Assembly: GCF_014692505.1 (NCBI RefSeq)
Contig: NZ_JACNYK010000004.1
Location: 124,001 to 188,000, forward strand
Source of the DNA: Sphingobacterium arenae
GTDB lineage: Bacteria; Bacteroidota; Bacteroidia; Sphingobacteriales; Sphingobacteriaceae
Length of the DNA stretch: 64,000 nt
Direction: 5' to 3'
Part shown: positions 28,574 through 37,852 of the stretch, piece by piece
How positions within the stretch are numbered: the stretch's first letter is position 1
Layout of the letters: each line of letters starts with the position of its first letter
Notes under the pieces: generated by a model
The model's input: only the letters and a program-made list of their open reading frames with translations
Database searches by the model: none
What the model was told of the DNA's origin: nothing
Made by a program: the position numbers and the translations under genes

Positions 28574-28692
28574 AATCATATGTTTATTTTCTCTATAAAT
28601 TATCTTTTATGGCTGTCGTGATCGAATAAACCCCATAACGCTGATGACTTCGTTCCATTCGATTCAGGAGCACAATTAAAAAACATATGATT
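28574..28692. repeat. Nested inverted repeats in the icd/ABC divergent gap
   Basis: Perfect 12-base arms AATCATATGTTT (28574-28585) and AAACATATGATT (28681-28692) enclose 95 bases; inside, TCGAAT (28622-28627) and ATTCGA (28657-28662) form a second pair. The 374-base gap 28480-28853 has no ORF of note; the rest of it holds a promoter-like repeat next to the ABC genes. Confidence 0.5.
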
Positions 28693-28746
28693 AATGCCGT
28701 TGAAGGTATACACTCATAAATAATATTTTAACGTTAGCATTATGCC

Positions 28747-28834
28747 ATTTTTGTGTATTTTTAAAAGCATGCATAAACTCATTTAACATTTTTAACATTC
28801 GGCTAGCGAATGTAAAGCATTTTATTTAGGTTTA
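28747..28834 (+). repeat. Copy A of an intergenic promoter-containing repeat
   Basis: This segment aligns by eye with 47403-47480 upstream of tRNA-Ala. Shared blocks include AACTCATTTAA, ATTCGGCT, GAATG and CATTTTAT, and both copies end at a -7-like element (here TAGGTTTA at 28827-28834). CATTCG and CGAATG form a small hairpin in this copy. It ends 20 bases before the ABC ATPase start and probably contains its promoter. Confidence 0.55.
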
Positions 28835-28853
28835 ACAACAAATTATACATTGT

Positions 28854-29795
28854 ATGCTAGACATTCGTCACATCGTTAAGCAATATAGCCATCACCGTGC
28901 GCTAGATGACATATCGTTGCACGTACCGAAAGGCAGTATTTTTGGTCTACTAGGCCCCAATGGCGCGGGAAAAACTTCCCTTATCCGTATTATAAACCAG
29001 ATTACTGCCCCTGATAGCGGAGAAATTTATTTTGACGGTCAACTTCTTCACCCCAAACATATCGAACGCATCGGCTATCTACCTGAAGAACGCGGTTTAT
29101 ATAAAAAAATGAAAATCGGCGAACAAATGCTTTATCTAGCGCAGCTCAAAGGGCTCTCCAAGGGTGACGCGACGCTGCGAATTCGGAAATGGTTTGAAAA
29201 GTTACAGATCGAAAATTGGTGGAACAAAAAAGTGGAAGATCTCAGCAAAGGTATGCAACAAAAGGTACAGTTTGTAGCTACAGTGGTACATGAGCCAGAT
29301 CTTATTATCCTCGACGAACCTTTTTCCGGTTTTGATCCCGTTAACGCACAGGTAATACAGGAGGAGATTCTTGAACTGAACAGAAAAGGTGCGACTATTA
29401 TTTACTCGACACACCGAATGGAATCTGTCGAACAGCTTTGTGATTATATTGCATTGATCAACAAAGCAAAAAAAGTATTGGATGGCCCCGTCAGAGAAAT
29501 AAAACGTTCTTACCAACAACAAGTATACGTGATCGAGTTCAGCGTACAACACGATGGACAAGTTCCTAACTTTTCAGAAACATCGTTATTTGACGTGATA
29601 GAAGAGAAAACAGCAATCGACAACCATGAAGTTACGATTCGCTTAAAAAATGACAGCACACTAAACAACATATTATTATTTCTAATAAATCAAGTTGACA
29701 TTCGACAGATAAGGGAAGTTGTTCCCTCTATGCATGATATTTTCATCGACCACGTTACAGAATCATCCACTAGTAAGTTTCCCCATTATGAATAA
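28854..29795 (+). CDS. ABC transporter ATP-binding protein (NatA-like)
   Basis: A protein of 313 residues. Walker A GPNGAGKTS (about 34-42), signature LSKGMQQKVQ (about 129-138), Walker B LIILDEP (about 148-154) and the switch STHRMES are present. Replacement of the usual SGGQ by SKGM, and a C-terminal DUF4162-type extension (about 215-300), mark the ABC-2/NatA subgroup. With the overlapping permease gene it forms an exporter; NatAB exports sodium in Bacillus, but substrates of the Bacteroidota members are unknown. The stop overlaps the permease start in ATGAATAA, indicating coupled translation. Confidence 0.92.
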   Translation: MLDIRHIVKQYSHHRALDDISLHVPKGSIFGLLGPNGAGKTSLIRIINQITAPDSGEIYFDGQLLHPKHIERIGYLPEERGLYKKMKIGEQMLYLAQLKGLSKGDATLRIRKWFEKLQIENWWNKKVEDLSKGMQQKVQFVATVVHEPDLIILDEPFSGFDPVNAQVIQEEILELNRKGATIIYSTHRMESVEQLCDYIALINKAKKVLDGPVREIKRSYQQQVYVIEFSVQHDGQVPNFSETSLFDVIEEKTAIDNHEVTIRLKNDSTLNNILLFLINQVDIRQIREVVPSMHDIFIDHVTESSTSKFPHYE

Positions 29796-31107
29796 GATAA
29801 TATTAATCATCAATCGGGAATATGTGAGCCGTGTAAAGAAAAAGTCTTTTTTACTTGTGACTTTTCTTGTTCCTATGCTATTTATTGGCATGTATGCGGC
29901 TATATTTTTTCTCACCAAACAGAGTTATGAAGATACACACGCAATTGTACATATCATCGACGAAGAAGGCTCTGTATCGGAGCAATTAAAAAATAACAAG
30001 AACATTACCTATTCTTTATCGAATACTGATTTACAGGAGCAGATCAAGAACTTAAAGAACGGCGCCAAGAATACGAACTTGCTTATCATACCTGCTGACT
30101 TTTATACCGCCAGGAAAATCGAATTGTTATCTTCTGGGAAACCGAATATAGGTACACAAAATGAAGTTAGATCGCAGCTCCGGGAAATTATACGCAACGA
30201 ACAGTATCGTAAAATGGGATTGAATGTGGATAGTATTCGTCATATTGACGACAACATACAGATTGCTGCTAAAGAGATCACGGAAACAGGAGACGCCAAA
30301 GATAGTCATACGGAAGTTGCGATGGGTATAGCTATGGGATTATGTTTTCTGATCTATCTTTCCCTTGTTCTCTTTGGCACCCAAGTGATGCGGGGTGTCA
30401 TCGAAGAAAAAGCAAATCGTATTGTGGAAGTTGTCATATCGTCGGTAAAACCGTTTCAGTTGATGATGGGAAAAATCATTGGAATCGGTATGGTCGGTAT
30501 AACGCAATTTATACTTTGGATCTTTCTCTCTCTGATCCTGATAACCATCCTTTCTACCGCTTTGTTTGATAATAAGGAGGTAGCACGAGAGGCGATGGGA
30601 CGTAATATGACAGAACTGCCCGGCGAACAGGCCACTACAGCAAATGCGGACTTTGATTGGGTGGCGGCGCTCGATTCCGTGAATTTTACAGAACTTACGA
30701 TCTGCTTTTTTGTTTTCTTTCTTGGGGGGTATCTTCTGTATAGTGCTTTATTCGCTGCTGTTGGGTCTGCCGTGGATAGTGAAACGGAAGCGGGACAATT
30801 TACCATGCCGATAACCATGCCGTTATTGATACCCTATGTTTTATCATTTGGCGTACTCGTCAACGATCCGCATGGAAGTATCGCTACTTGGTTAAGTATG
30901 ATCCCATTTACATCCCCTGTTGCGATGTTGGTGCGTATTCCCTTTGGTGTACCTACCTGGCAAATCGTGCTATCGGCGGCGTTGTTGGTTGGCGGATTTA
31001 TTGTCACGACTTGGTTTGCCGCACGTATATACCGCGTGGGAATCCTGATGTACGGAAAAAAAGCAAGCTTAAAAGAACTTCTAAAATGGTTTAGTTATAA
31101 GAAATAA
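29788..31107 (+). CDS. ABC-2 type permease (NatB-like)
   Basis: A protein of 439 residues from the ATG at 29788, which overlaps the ATPase stop by 8 bases; an upstream in-frame ATG would overlap far more. Layout: one N-terminal helix (about 22-44, LLVTFLVPMLFIGMYAAIFFL), a large extracytoplasmic domain (about 45-180) and a C-terminal block of five or six helices (about 190-420). ATKE-type hydrolytic coupling is supplied by the preceding gene product. It forms the membrane part of the exporter. The 135-residue membrane protein follows after 25 bases. Confidence 0.9.
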   Translation: MNKIILIINREYVSRVKKKSFLLVTFLVPMLFIGMYAAIFFLTKQSYEDTHAIVHIIDEEGSVSEQLKNNKNITYSLSNTDLQEQIKNLKNGAKNTNLLIIPADFYTARKIELLSSGKPNIGTQNEVRSQLREIIRNEQYRKMGLNVDSIRHIDDNIQIAAKEITETGDAKDSHTEVAMGIAMGLCFLIYLSLVLFGTQVMRGVIEEKANRIVEVVISSVKPFQLMMGKIIGIGMVGITQFILWIFLSLILITILSTALFDNKEVAREAMGRNMTELPGEQATTANADFDWVAALDSVNFTELTICFFVFFLGGYLLYSALFAAVGSAVDSETEAGQFTMPITMPLLIPYVLSFGVLVNDPHGSIATWLSMIPFTSPVAMLVRIPFGVPTWQIVLSAALLVGGFIVTTWFAARIYRVGILMYGKKASLKELLKWFSYKK

Positions 31108-31132
31108 TACATCGAATAGAATAAAAAACATC

Positions 31133-31540
31133 ATGACAGCATCTCAGAACACAGAAAAGAAAAGGTCGGGCGTTTTCGGGAAAATCCTGACCTGGTTACT
31201 TATCATTGTATTTCTTGCCGCCAGTGGCTGGGTCTACTATAGATACTATTTCGTATTTGGTGAGGGAGTGAAATCGGGCTATCTCAATTTTGCCGTGAAA
31301 AAGGGAAACCTTTTTAAAACGTATGAAGGTAAACTGATTCAAGAAGGATTACGGACACAAACGGGCAGTGGTGTATCGAGCAATGAATTTGAATTTTCGA
31401 TAGAAAATGATTCCATATTCAAGATACTTGAACTAAATAGTGGCAAATATTTTGACCTTCATTACAGAGAATATCATGGGGTTCTACCTTGGCGTGGTAA
31501 CACGCGGTATATCGTAGACGAGGTCATTAATATGAAGTAA
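31133..31540 (+). CDS. Small membrane-anchored hypothetical protein
   Basis: A protein of 135 residues with one N-terminal helix (about 17-38, ILTWLLIIVFLAASGWVYY) and a predicted beta-rich extracytoplasmic part (GNLFKTYEGKLIQEG, FSIENDSIFKILEL). I recall similar proteins across Bacteroidota without an assigned role. It starts 25 bases after the ABC permease and probably shares its transcript, so it may be an accessory of that exporter, though it also occurs alone in my recollection. No catalytic motif is visible. Confidence 0.72.
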   Translation: MTASQNTEKKRSGVFGKILTWLLIIVFLAASGWVYYRYYFVFGEGVKSGYLNFAVKKGNLFKTYEGKLIQEGLRTQTGSGVSSNEFEFSIENDSIFKILELNSGKYFDLHYREYHGVLPWRGNTRYIVDEVINMK

Positions 31541-31624
31541 TTCCTGTCTATTTTTGATTAATAAAAATTATCTCATTATAAATGAACTTATTCGCCCTAC
31601 GCCTATGTTTTTTGTTTAAAAATA

Positions 31625-31656
31625 TTTGGAGTATATGGGGAATTGTCCTACTTTTG
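31625..31656 (+). promoter_or_regulatory. tRNA-His promoter
   Basis: TTTG (31625-31628), 20 bases, TACTTTTG (31649-31656): both elements of the Bacteroidota promoter at the expected spacing, placing the transcription start about 8 bases before the tRNA. Confidence 0.7.
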
Positions 31657-31671
31657 TGTCATCAAAATCAC

Positions 31672-31746
31672 GGTGGGTATAGCTCAGTTGGTTAGAGCAC
31701 TAGATTGTGGTTCTAGGGGTCGTGGGTTCGAGCCCCATTACTCACC
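31672..31746 (+). tRNA. tRNA-His (GTG)
   Basis: A complete cloverleaf: D arm GCTC/GAGC, anticodon stem CTAGA/TCTAG with loop TTGTGGT (anticodon GTG), T arm with TTCGAGC. The extra 5' G (G-1) opposite C73, the identity mark of tRNA-His, is present. CCA is not encoded. Confidence 0.97.
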
Positions 31747-31750
31747 CGAA

Positions 31751-31780
31751 AAGCTTCTCTGAAAAGAGAGGCTTTTTTTG
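31751..31780 (+). terminator. Terminator after tRNA-His
   Basis: Stem AAGCTTCTCT/AGAGAGGCTT with loop GAAA followed by TTTTTG, directly after the tRNA. Confidence 0.8.
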
Positions 31781-31866
31781 TTTTCTGATCACACTATACA
31801 TCCTTTGTCAATCGCGCCTTTTTTATAGAATATCGCTATAGATGGTGTAAAGGTTCTAGTTTTTTA

Positions 31867-32736
31867 TTAATGAGTATTATGCACAATCCACGCGCCAGCA
31901 TGTTGACACACCATAGCAGCAGCATCAACCGCATAGGCATGGGCTGATGACAAAGACATACCACGCAATAGACAAGCTATTAAAGAACCTGCAAAACAAT
32001 CGCCGGCTCCTATAGTATCCTGCACATTTGCCTGTGGTGTGGATTGATGCGATCGCTCGCCTTGATAATAGACGGTGCTGTATTTTGCACCGGCAGTAAA
32101 AATCAATAAACGAAGATTAAACCGGGCGATCAATACTTGGCAGGCCTCATCAGCATCTTCTGGTAGTGAAAACATACGAATCAGTACTTCGACCTCATCA
32201 TCATTCAGTTTTAGCGCATTCGCCCTATTCAACATATCTTCAATCAACGGCTTGTCATAAAAGTTTTGTCTCAAATTGATATCGAACAGCAAGATAGCTG
32301 GAGATCGTGCAACGCGGAGTAATCGCTGAATGGTATCTCTTGACATCGTATTTCGTAATGCTAAAGTTCCAAAACAAATAGCATCTGCCTCTACAGCAAG
32401 ACTCCGCATTTCCGGCGTGAAGGGAATATGATCCCAAGCTACATTCTCTTGAATAAAATAATTTGGGATACCATTCTGCAACACCACCTGAACAGTCCCG
32501 GTAGGGAAATCCACGACAGGTAATAGATGATCGATCTGGTGTTGCCGCAACTGCTCCATCAACTCGTTACCTAAGCCATCGTTGCCAACAGCACTTAAAG
32601 CGAATGCCCTCACTCCCGCCTGATTGGCGTGAAACGCAAAGTTGGCCGGCGCACCGCCAACTTGTTTACCAGAAGGTAGCAAATCCCATAATAATTCGCC
32701 TACACCTAAAACTATATGTTCTTCTTTAGATATCAT
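31867..32736 (-). CDS. PfkB-family fructokinase
   Basis: A protein of 289 residues of the ribokinase/PfkB family. The N-terminal GVGELLWDLLPSGKQVGGAPANFAFH (about 11-36) carries the sugar-binding GG motif. The C-terminal DTIGAGDCFAGSL (about 240-252) carries the anion hole and catalytic Asp. Placement directly after a GH32 fructosidase (17 bases) makes fructose the likely substrate, giving fructose 6-phosphate. It is cytoplasmic. No sugar transporter or SusCD pair accompanies the two genes, so fructose must enter by a transporter encoded elsewhere. Confidence 0.9.
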   Translation of the reverse strand: MISKEEHIVLGVGELLWDLLPSGKQVGGAPANFAFHANQAGVRAFALSAVGNDGLGNELMEQLRQHQIDHLLPVVDFPTGTVQVVLQNGIPNYFIQENVAWDHIPFTPEMRSLAVEADAICFGTLALRNTMSRDTIQRLLRVARSPAILLFDINLRQNFYDKPLIEDMLNRANALKLNDDEVEVLIRMFSLPEDADEACQVLIARFNLRLLIFTAGAKYSTVYYQGERSHQSTPQANVQDTIGAGDCFAGSLIACLLRGMSLSSAHAYAVDAAAMVCQHAGAWIVHNTH

Positions 32737-32753
32737 TTGTTGCTTTTTTTATG

Positions 32754-34424
32754 CTATGGTGTCCAGATTGATTTTACTTCGTAAATTTCCAATTCTTCCA
32801 CTTGTATATTATTGCCGAAGAAATGAAACCCTTGTTTGTCGTTCGTATTAGCCTTACGTTCTTGATACGACGTATAGACACCGTCGTCAAAGAATACCTC
32901 CACAGACGTTCTGTCGATAAAAATATCAGCAGAAAGCGTCATGCTGGTACGCTCTTCGGGCGAATAGAACATCCCATTTAACATGTTACCATTCATATCA
33001 TAGTTCACGATTCGCTGTCCATTCAAGCTAAGGCCGGCATCCGTTGCATGGGAGAGTTTAATGCGCGCTTTTATACGGATTCGATCGGTGTCGTGGTATT
33101 GTTCTAAATGTTTATTAGCTTGTTCAGCAGTCAGATTTTTCCACGAACCGTTTTGTGTAAACAATTGCTCTACTTCCGTTACAGGTTTAACGATAAGGCG
33201 TGGCCCCTCTTTGGTCGTACGCAAACTAAGGCTTGTGGGGAGCATCATCATGCCGTTAAAAGCTTCCTCGCCCTGTGATATGCGTCCCCAACCTATCTGG
33301 ATACGTCTACCGTCCGTTTGTGGAATATTGTTAAATGTCTGTGCCGCATATTGTGCACCAGAACAATAATAATATTTCCCCGCCTCAGGTGTAAATACCC
33401 GACCATCAAAAGAACCGATCATGTAAGTTCCCGTGGCGCCATACATAATCCACTTCTTATTATTCTCATCGCCATCAACCGGTAACTCGAAAAGTTCGGG
33501 ACATTCCCAGAATCCGGTAACATGACTTTGGTACTGCCAATCCTTCAAATTTTGAGAAGTATAGATCGAATGTCCATCACGCTCGTTCAACACCATAACC
33601 CAACGCATGGACGGCGCATGCCAAAACACTTTGGGGTCGCGCGTGTCTACGCTATTCCATTTTTCTTTAGAATCAATGAGAGGGTTGTTTCCATATTTCG
33701 TCCATGATCTACCGTTATCTAAGCTATAAGCCATGCATTGTACTTGTCGATCCGGACTAGCTACTGTATAAAATGCGATCATTGCAGCGGTATCCCCGCA
33801 GTTAAAACCAGCAGTATTGTCGTGATCGATCACCGCCGATCCAGAAAACATGGTTCCAAGCTCATCTGGATACAAAGCGGTCGGTAACTCTTCCCAATGG
33901 ATCAAATCTTTACTAACGGCATGCCCCCAATGCATATTCTCCCATTCGCGCTCCATTGGGTTGTGTTGATAAAAAAGATGATATTCGTCATCGTGAAAGA
34001 TTAACCCATTTGGGTCGTTGATCCATCCTCGTTTTGTCGTAAAATGAAATTGGGGTCTGTTGACTTCTTTATATAGGTTTTCTTGTCCATGAATTTGATC
34101 GGACTGATAGATTTGCGACAAACCATTTGGATCGCCCTCATACGTTATTTTTAAGGTTTGTCCTTTTAGGTGCGTTACGTCATAAAAAACCCAATAGTCT
34201 GGTTGCCCCGCAGTCAAACGTACTACCACAGACCATGTGGAGCCTTGACCGGTAGCGAAAGTCATTTTAGAACGCTCTGTTTCTTGTGCTATTGGAAAAT
34301 TGAGATACTGCTTCTCTATCTTGATCGATATTTCTGCGGCGGATGACGGTGTAATTGATGTGAATAACATCGTCATCAAGAACAAGATTGTGTACGTCCT
34401 TTTTTTGCTTATGGGGATTATCAT
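32754..34424 (-). CDS. Secreted glycoside hydrolase family 32 enzyme (levanase/invertase type)
   Basis: A protein of 556 residues from the ATG at 34424, which gives a proper signal peptide (about 1-30, ending PSSAA); the frame continues upstream only into the htpG terminator. All GH32 catalytic motifs are intact: WINDPNG (nucleophile Asp), RDPK (transition-state Asp in VDTRDPKVFW) and ECPE (acid/base Glu in FWECPELFE). A C-terminal beta-sandwich follows (about 400-556). An N-terminal segment of about 100 residues precedes the catalytic five-bladed propeller. It releases fructose from levan, inulin or sucrose in the periplasm or outside, feeding the fructokinase. Confidence 0.95.
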   Translation of the reverse strand: MIIPISKKRTYTILFLMTMLFTSITPSSAAEISIKIEKQYLNFPIAQETERSKMTFATGQGSTWSVVVRLTAGQPDYWVFYDVTHLKGQTLKITYEGDPNGLSQIYQSDQIHGQENLYKEVNRPQFHFTTKRGWINDPNGLIFHDDEYHLFYQHNPMEREWENMHWGHAVSKDLIHWEELPTALYPDELGTMFSGSAVIDHDNTAGFNCGDTAAMIAFYTVASPDRQVQCMAYSLDNGRSWTKYGNNPLIDSKEKWNSVDTRDPKVFWHAPSMRWVMVLNERDGHSIYTSQNLKDWQYQSHVTGFWECPELFELPVDGDENNKKWIMYGATGTYMIGSFDGRVFTPEAGKYYYCSGAQYAAQTFNNIPQTDGRRIQIGWGRISQGEEAFNGMMMLPTSLSLRTTKEGPRLIVKPVTEVEQLFTQNGSWKNLTAEQANKHLEQYHDTDRIRIKARIKLSHATDAGLSLNGQRIVNYDMNGNMLNGMFYSPEERTSMTLSADIFIDRTSVEVFFDDGVYTSYQERKANTNDKQGFHFFGNNIQVEELEIYEVKSIWTP

Positions 34425-34469
34425 TTTACGTTTATAATTTGTATATAAACGAAGTTGCAAAATAATAAT

Positions 34470-34490
34470 GGGTTGGCCGTTGGCCAACCC
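34470..34490 (-). terminator. htpG terminator
   Basis: A perfect 9-base stem GGGTTGGCC/GGCCAACCC with a 3-base loop, extended by AT pairs, lies 10 bases after the htpG stop; the minus strand continues into ATTATTATTTT. Confidence 0.75.
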
Positions 34491-34499
34491 ATATTATTC

Positions 34500-36386
34500 T
34501 TAAATCATCCCTACACTACGCTTAATAAACGAAGTCAAATCCCCACCTTTTAACAGACCACGAGATAACAAGGCTAAATCAAAAGCCTGTTTCGCTAGTT
34601 GCGTTCCTTCCTCTTCGGAGCTTTCCAAAATGCGTTTGATCAAGGGATGGTTCCCATTGACAGTTACCTTATAATTATCAGGCAAAGTGCCGTAGAAGCC
34701 CATTCCTCCACCTGTTTTCGCCATATCTTTCATCCGGCGCATAAACTCGTCTTCTGTAACCGAAACAGGGAGACCATCCGTGTTTAACGCGTCAACTTCC
34801 ACTTTCATATCAGCTCTAGAAATCGCTTTCTCAAAGATTTCAGATGCTTTCTTGGATTCTTCTTCCGATAAGCTTAGCGTTTGCGTTTCTTCTTTCTGGA
34901 TCAATTTGTCAACAACATCCGCATCCACACGCTTTGCCTGGACTTTCTCGCCACCTTTTTGTTCCAAATAACCCACGAAATGGTTATCCAATTGGCCATC
35001 TAGGACCAATACATCGTAGCCCTTCTCTTTCACCGACGCAATAAAGCCATCCTGTTGTAATGGGTCGTTGGTATATAAGTACACAATATTACCATCTTTA
35101 TCGACTTGAATATCTTTTACTTTTTCGTAGTATTCTTTCAGCGTAAAGCTCTCTTTGTCCATATTAGACAACAAACAGAAATCATTCGCTTTTTCCGCAA
35201 ACTTCTCATCGCTCAGCATACCATATTTGATAAAGAGCGCTATATCGTTCCATTTTTGTTCAAAGTTTTTACGGTCGGCTTTGAATATCTCGTTCAGCTT
35301 GTCGGCCACTTTCTTCGTGATATAGTTGTTAATCTTCTTCACGTTGCTGTCCGCCTGTAAGAACGAACGGGATACGTTCAATGGAATATCCGGTGAGTCG
35401 ATGACACCTTGTAGCAACATCAAAAATTCCGGCACGATGTCTTTCACCTCGTCGGTAATGAATACCTGGCGGGAATACAACTGAATTTTATTCCGCTGAA
35501 TGTCCATTTCGTTCTTCACTTTCGGGAAATACAGAATACCCGTTAAGTTAAATGGATAATCAACATTGAGGTGAATCCAGAACAAAGGTTCGTCCATCGA
35601 ATACGGATACAGTTCGCGATAGAATGCTAAATAATCTTCATCTTTTAGCTCAGATGGTGCTTTCGTCCATGCCGGTGTTGTATTGTTGATGATGTTATCA
35701 ACTTCTACAGACTTATATTTTGGTTTACCTTCTTCATCTTCTCCGTCGGGTTCCGATTCTGTTTTTGTTCCAAACCGTACAGGAACAGGTAAGAAACGAG
35801 CATATTTATTCAAAATCTCGCTCAGACGGCCTTCATTCAAGAACTCTTGCGATTCTTCGTTGATATGGAGAATGACATCGGTACCCCGTTCTGTACGTGT
35901 ACCTTCACTGATCTCGTAAGAGGTACTACCATCACAGGTCCAGTGAGCTGGCTCCGCACCTTCTTGATGGGATAGCGATTGAATTTCCACTTTGTCGGCT
36001 ACCATAAAAGCAGAATAGAAGCCAAGACCAAACCTACCGATAATCTCGTTGGCATCGTTTGCTTCTTTAAATTTTTCCATAAACTCTGTAGCACCCGAAA
36101 ATGCTATTTGGTTAATGTATTTTTTAATCTCTTCTGCCGTCATACCGATACCACGATCGGAGATGGTAATCGTTTTGGCGTTTTCATCAAACTTCACGTC
36201 GATGGTCAGATCGCCCAACTCACCTTGAAACTTTCCTAAAGAGGACAACCTCCTTATTTTTTGAGAAGCATCAACAGCGTTGGAGACCAACTCACGTAAA
36301 AAGATTTCGTTATCCGAATAAAGAAACTTTTTGATCACCGGAAAAATATTCTCGGTATGGATCGAAATACTACCTTTTTCTTGCAT
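34500..36386 (-). CDS. htpG: HtpG, Hsp90 family chaperone
   Basis: A protein of 628 residues. The N-terminal GHKL ATPase domain (about 1-215) carries FLRELVSNAVDASQKIRRLS (helix with catalytic Glu and Asn), TISDRGIGMTAEEI and GRFGLGFYSAFMVADKV, all nucleotide-binding. The middle domain (about 230-450) and the dimerising C-terminal domain follow. It is an ATP-dependent cytoplasmic chaperone. The upstream region has an element (TGGAA, six bases, TTGA) like that of grpE, suggesting joint heat-shock control. It is monocistronic and ends in a strong hairpin. Confidence 0.97.
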   Translation of the reverse strand: MQEKGSISIHTENIFPVIKKFLYSDNEIFLRELVSNAVDASQKIRRLSSLGKFQGELGDLTIDVKFDENAKTITISDRGIGMTAEEIKKYINQIAFSGATEFMEKFKEANDANEIIGRFGLGFYSAFMVADKVEIQSLSHQEGAEPAHWTCDGSTSYEISEGTRTERGTDVILHINEESQEFLNEGRLSEILNKYARFLPVPVRFGTKTESEPDGEDEEGKPKYKSVEVDNIINNTTPAWTKAPSELKDEDYLAFYRELYPYSMDEPLFWIHLNVDYPFNLTGILYFPKVKNEMDIQRNKIQLYSRQVFITDEVKDIVPEFLMLLQGVIDSPDIPLNVSRSFLQADSNVKKINNYITKKVADKLNEIFKADRKNFEQKWNDIALFIKYGMLSDEKFAEKANDFCLLSNMDKESFTLKEYYEKVKDIQVDKDGNIVYLYTNDPLQQDGFIASVKEKGYDVLVLDGQLDNHFVGYLEQKGGEKVQAKRVDADVVDKLIQKEETQTLSLSEEESKKASEIFEKAISRADMKVEVDALNTDGLPVSVTEDEFMRRMKDMAKTGGGMGFYGTLPDNYKVTVNGNHPLIKRILESSEEEGTQLAKQAFDLALLSRGLLKGGDLTSFIKRSVGMI

Positions 36387-36429
36387 ATATCTTTTAGTTT
36401 TTGTCTATAAAAAATCAGTAATAGCTTTA

Positions 36430-36471
36430 TCAAGGAGTATTCCATTTGTCTTTTTTAGGACAGGATGACAG
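36430..36471 (-). promoter_or_regulatory. Sigma-54-like promoter and GACA repeat upstream of htpG
   Basis: On the minus strand ATGGAA, six bases, TTGA (36430-36445) lies 43 bases from the htpG start. About 12 bases further upstream is CTGTCATCCTGTCC (36458-36471), a pair of TGTC blocks. The arrangement parallels the grpE region, but the TGTC blocks are direct, not inverted. Confidence 0.4.
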
Positions 36472-36546
36472 TTATCGAAAGAAAAAATGTAATTTAGACA
36501 GGCATGAATCGTAAAAATGGAAAAACAATTCGTAAAAGATATACCT

Positions 36547-37569
36547 ATGATGAAACCTACCTTTATTGCTTATATTTTGACAACAATATTCGCCTGTAAT
36601 ACCCCACACCAATCTGAACAGATGAGATACGAAACAATCGGCAGCGTAATACGCTATGATCCAGCTTTAGATGCCATTATCGATAGCTCCGCAACAGCAG
36701 AAATTATTGCCGAAGGCTTCGAATGGAGTGAAGGACCATTATGGGTGGAAAGTGAGCAAATGTTATTGTTTTCGGATGTACCCACGAATACAATTTACAA
36801 ATGGACAGCAGAAACTGGAAGTGAAGTTTATCTAAAGCCAAGTGGCGATACGGGTGACAATCCCAACCGACGGAAAGAGCCAGGCAGCAACGGTTTATTG
36901 TTGGATAATGCGGAAAATTTGGTGTTATGCCAACACGGCAACCGTCAAGTTGCCCGAATGGGTGCATCATTGCGGCAACCTCAGGCTACGTTTGAGACAC
37001 TAGGCGATAGATATGATAATAAACGTCTAAATAGTCCGAATGACGCAGTTTATAATAAGGCTGGTGAATTATTTTTCACCGATCCGCCATACGGATTGCC
37101 TACACAGGGAGATAACGACCCTGAAAAGGAGATACCTTTTAACGGTGTATATAAAATAAAGCAAAATAGTAAGGTCATATTGTTGACCGATCAGATTAGT
37201 AAACCGAATGGTATCGCGTTCTTCCCAGACGGAAAAAAGCTGTTGATTGGCAATTCCGATCCTAACGCGGCGGATTGGTATGTACTGGATTTGACTGAAA
37301 CTGATACCGTTGTGACTCCAAAATTATTTTACAGCGCGACGAATGAACAGGCCGGATTAAAGGGATTACCCGATGGGCTTAAAATAGACAGCAAAGGGAC
37401 TGTTTATGCAAGCGGTCCAGGTGGTGTATGGATATTCGACAGCACAGGCAAAGTACTTGGTAAAATAGCGCTAGATGACGCGGCATCCAACGTAGCATTA
37501 TCTACCGATGAGAAAACGTTGTACATTACAAATAGTAATAAGATTTTACGTGTGAAGTTGAAATATTAA
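36547..37569 (+). CDS. SMP-30/gluconolactonase family lipoprotein
   Basis: A protein of 340 residues from the ATG at 36547. The short hydrophobic leader MMKPTFIAYILTTIFAC ends in a lipobox-like FAC, and an ATG 10 codons upstream would put a charged stretch before it. A six-bladed propeller follows with the SMP-30 metal-site motifs: EGPLW (Glu), LNSPNDAVYN (Asn) and PNGIAF plus LPDGLKI (Asp). Such enzymes open sugar lactones to aldonic acids in the periplasm. It has no operon partner, so the lactone is unknown; a link with the L-fucose lactone pathway 20 kb away is only a possibility. Confidence 0.85.
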   Translation: MMKPTFIAYILTTIFACNTPHQSEQMRYETIGSVIRYDPALDAIIDSSATAEIIAEGFEWSEGPLWVESEQMLLFSDVPTNTIYKWTAETGSEVYLKPSGDTGDNPNRRKEPGSNGLLLDNAENLVLCQHGNRQVARMGASLRQPQATFETLGDRYDNKRLNSPNDAVYNKAGELFFTDPPYGLPTQGDNDPEKEIPFNGVYKIKQNSKVILLTDQISKPNGIAFFPDGKKLLIGNSDPNAADWYVLDLTETDTVVTPKLFYSATNEQAGLKGLPDGLKIDSKGTVYASGPGGVWIFDSTGKVLGKIALDDAASNVALSTDEKTLYITNSNKILRVKLKY

Positions 37570-37574
37570 ACACG

Positions 37575-37808
37575 TTAGACAAAAACGCCGAAACTTTTTT
37601 GCACCAACTGGGCCAGTTGATCAACGGGGATAGCAGGTTGAGGGCCATCCTTGGTCATCCACTCTTTTGTAGCAGGATCAAACACCAAAGTATAATGAAT
37701 TTCCTGGTTTTCGACTACAGCAAAAAAATGCGTGCGAGGATTGTATGTAACTTGGAAGCTGATGGTCGTGCCGTTAACTTCTTGTGTAAATTCTCTACTT
37801 AAATTCAT
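37575..37808 (-). CDS. Small conserved hypothetical protein (77 aa)
   Basis: A protein of 77 residues from the ATG at 37808 (MNLSREFTQEVNGTTISFQV); the frame is open for 16 more codons but these begin near the preceding stop. It is soluble, with two predicted beta strands (TTISFQVTYNP, HYTLVFDPATKEW) and a C-terminal helix. It follows the DUF4256 gene by 44 bases in the same direction. No function is recognised. Confidence 0.6.
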   Translation of the reverse strand: MNLSREFTQEVNGTTISFQVTYNPRTHFFAVVENQEIHYTLVFDPATKEWMTKDGPQPAIPVDQLAQLVQKSFGVFV

Positions 37809-37852
37809 AGCTCTATATATTAGTAAACCATCAAGATACTTAAAAAATGATA

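Noticed and set aside
31867..34424. Full fructan utilisation locus
   Set aside because: Only GH32 and fructokinase are present; there is no SusCD pair, transporter or hybrid sensor beside them.
34425..34487. N-terminal extension of the GH32 enzyme
   Set aside because: It begins within the htpG terminator stem and precedes the signal peptide with an implausible stretch.
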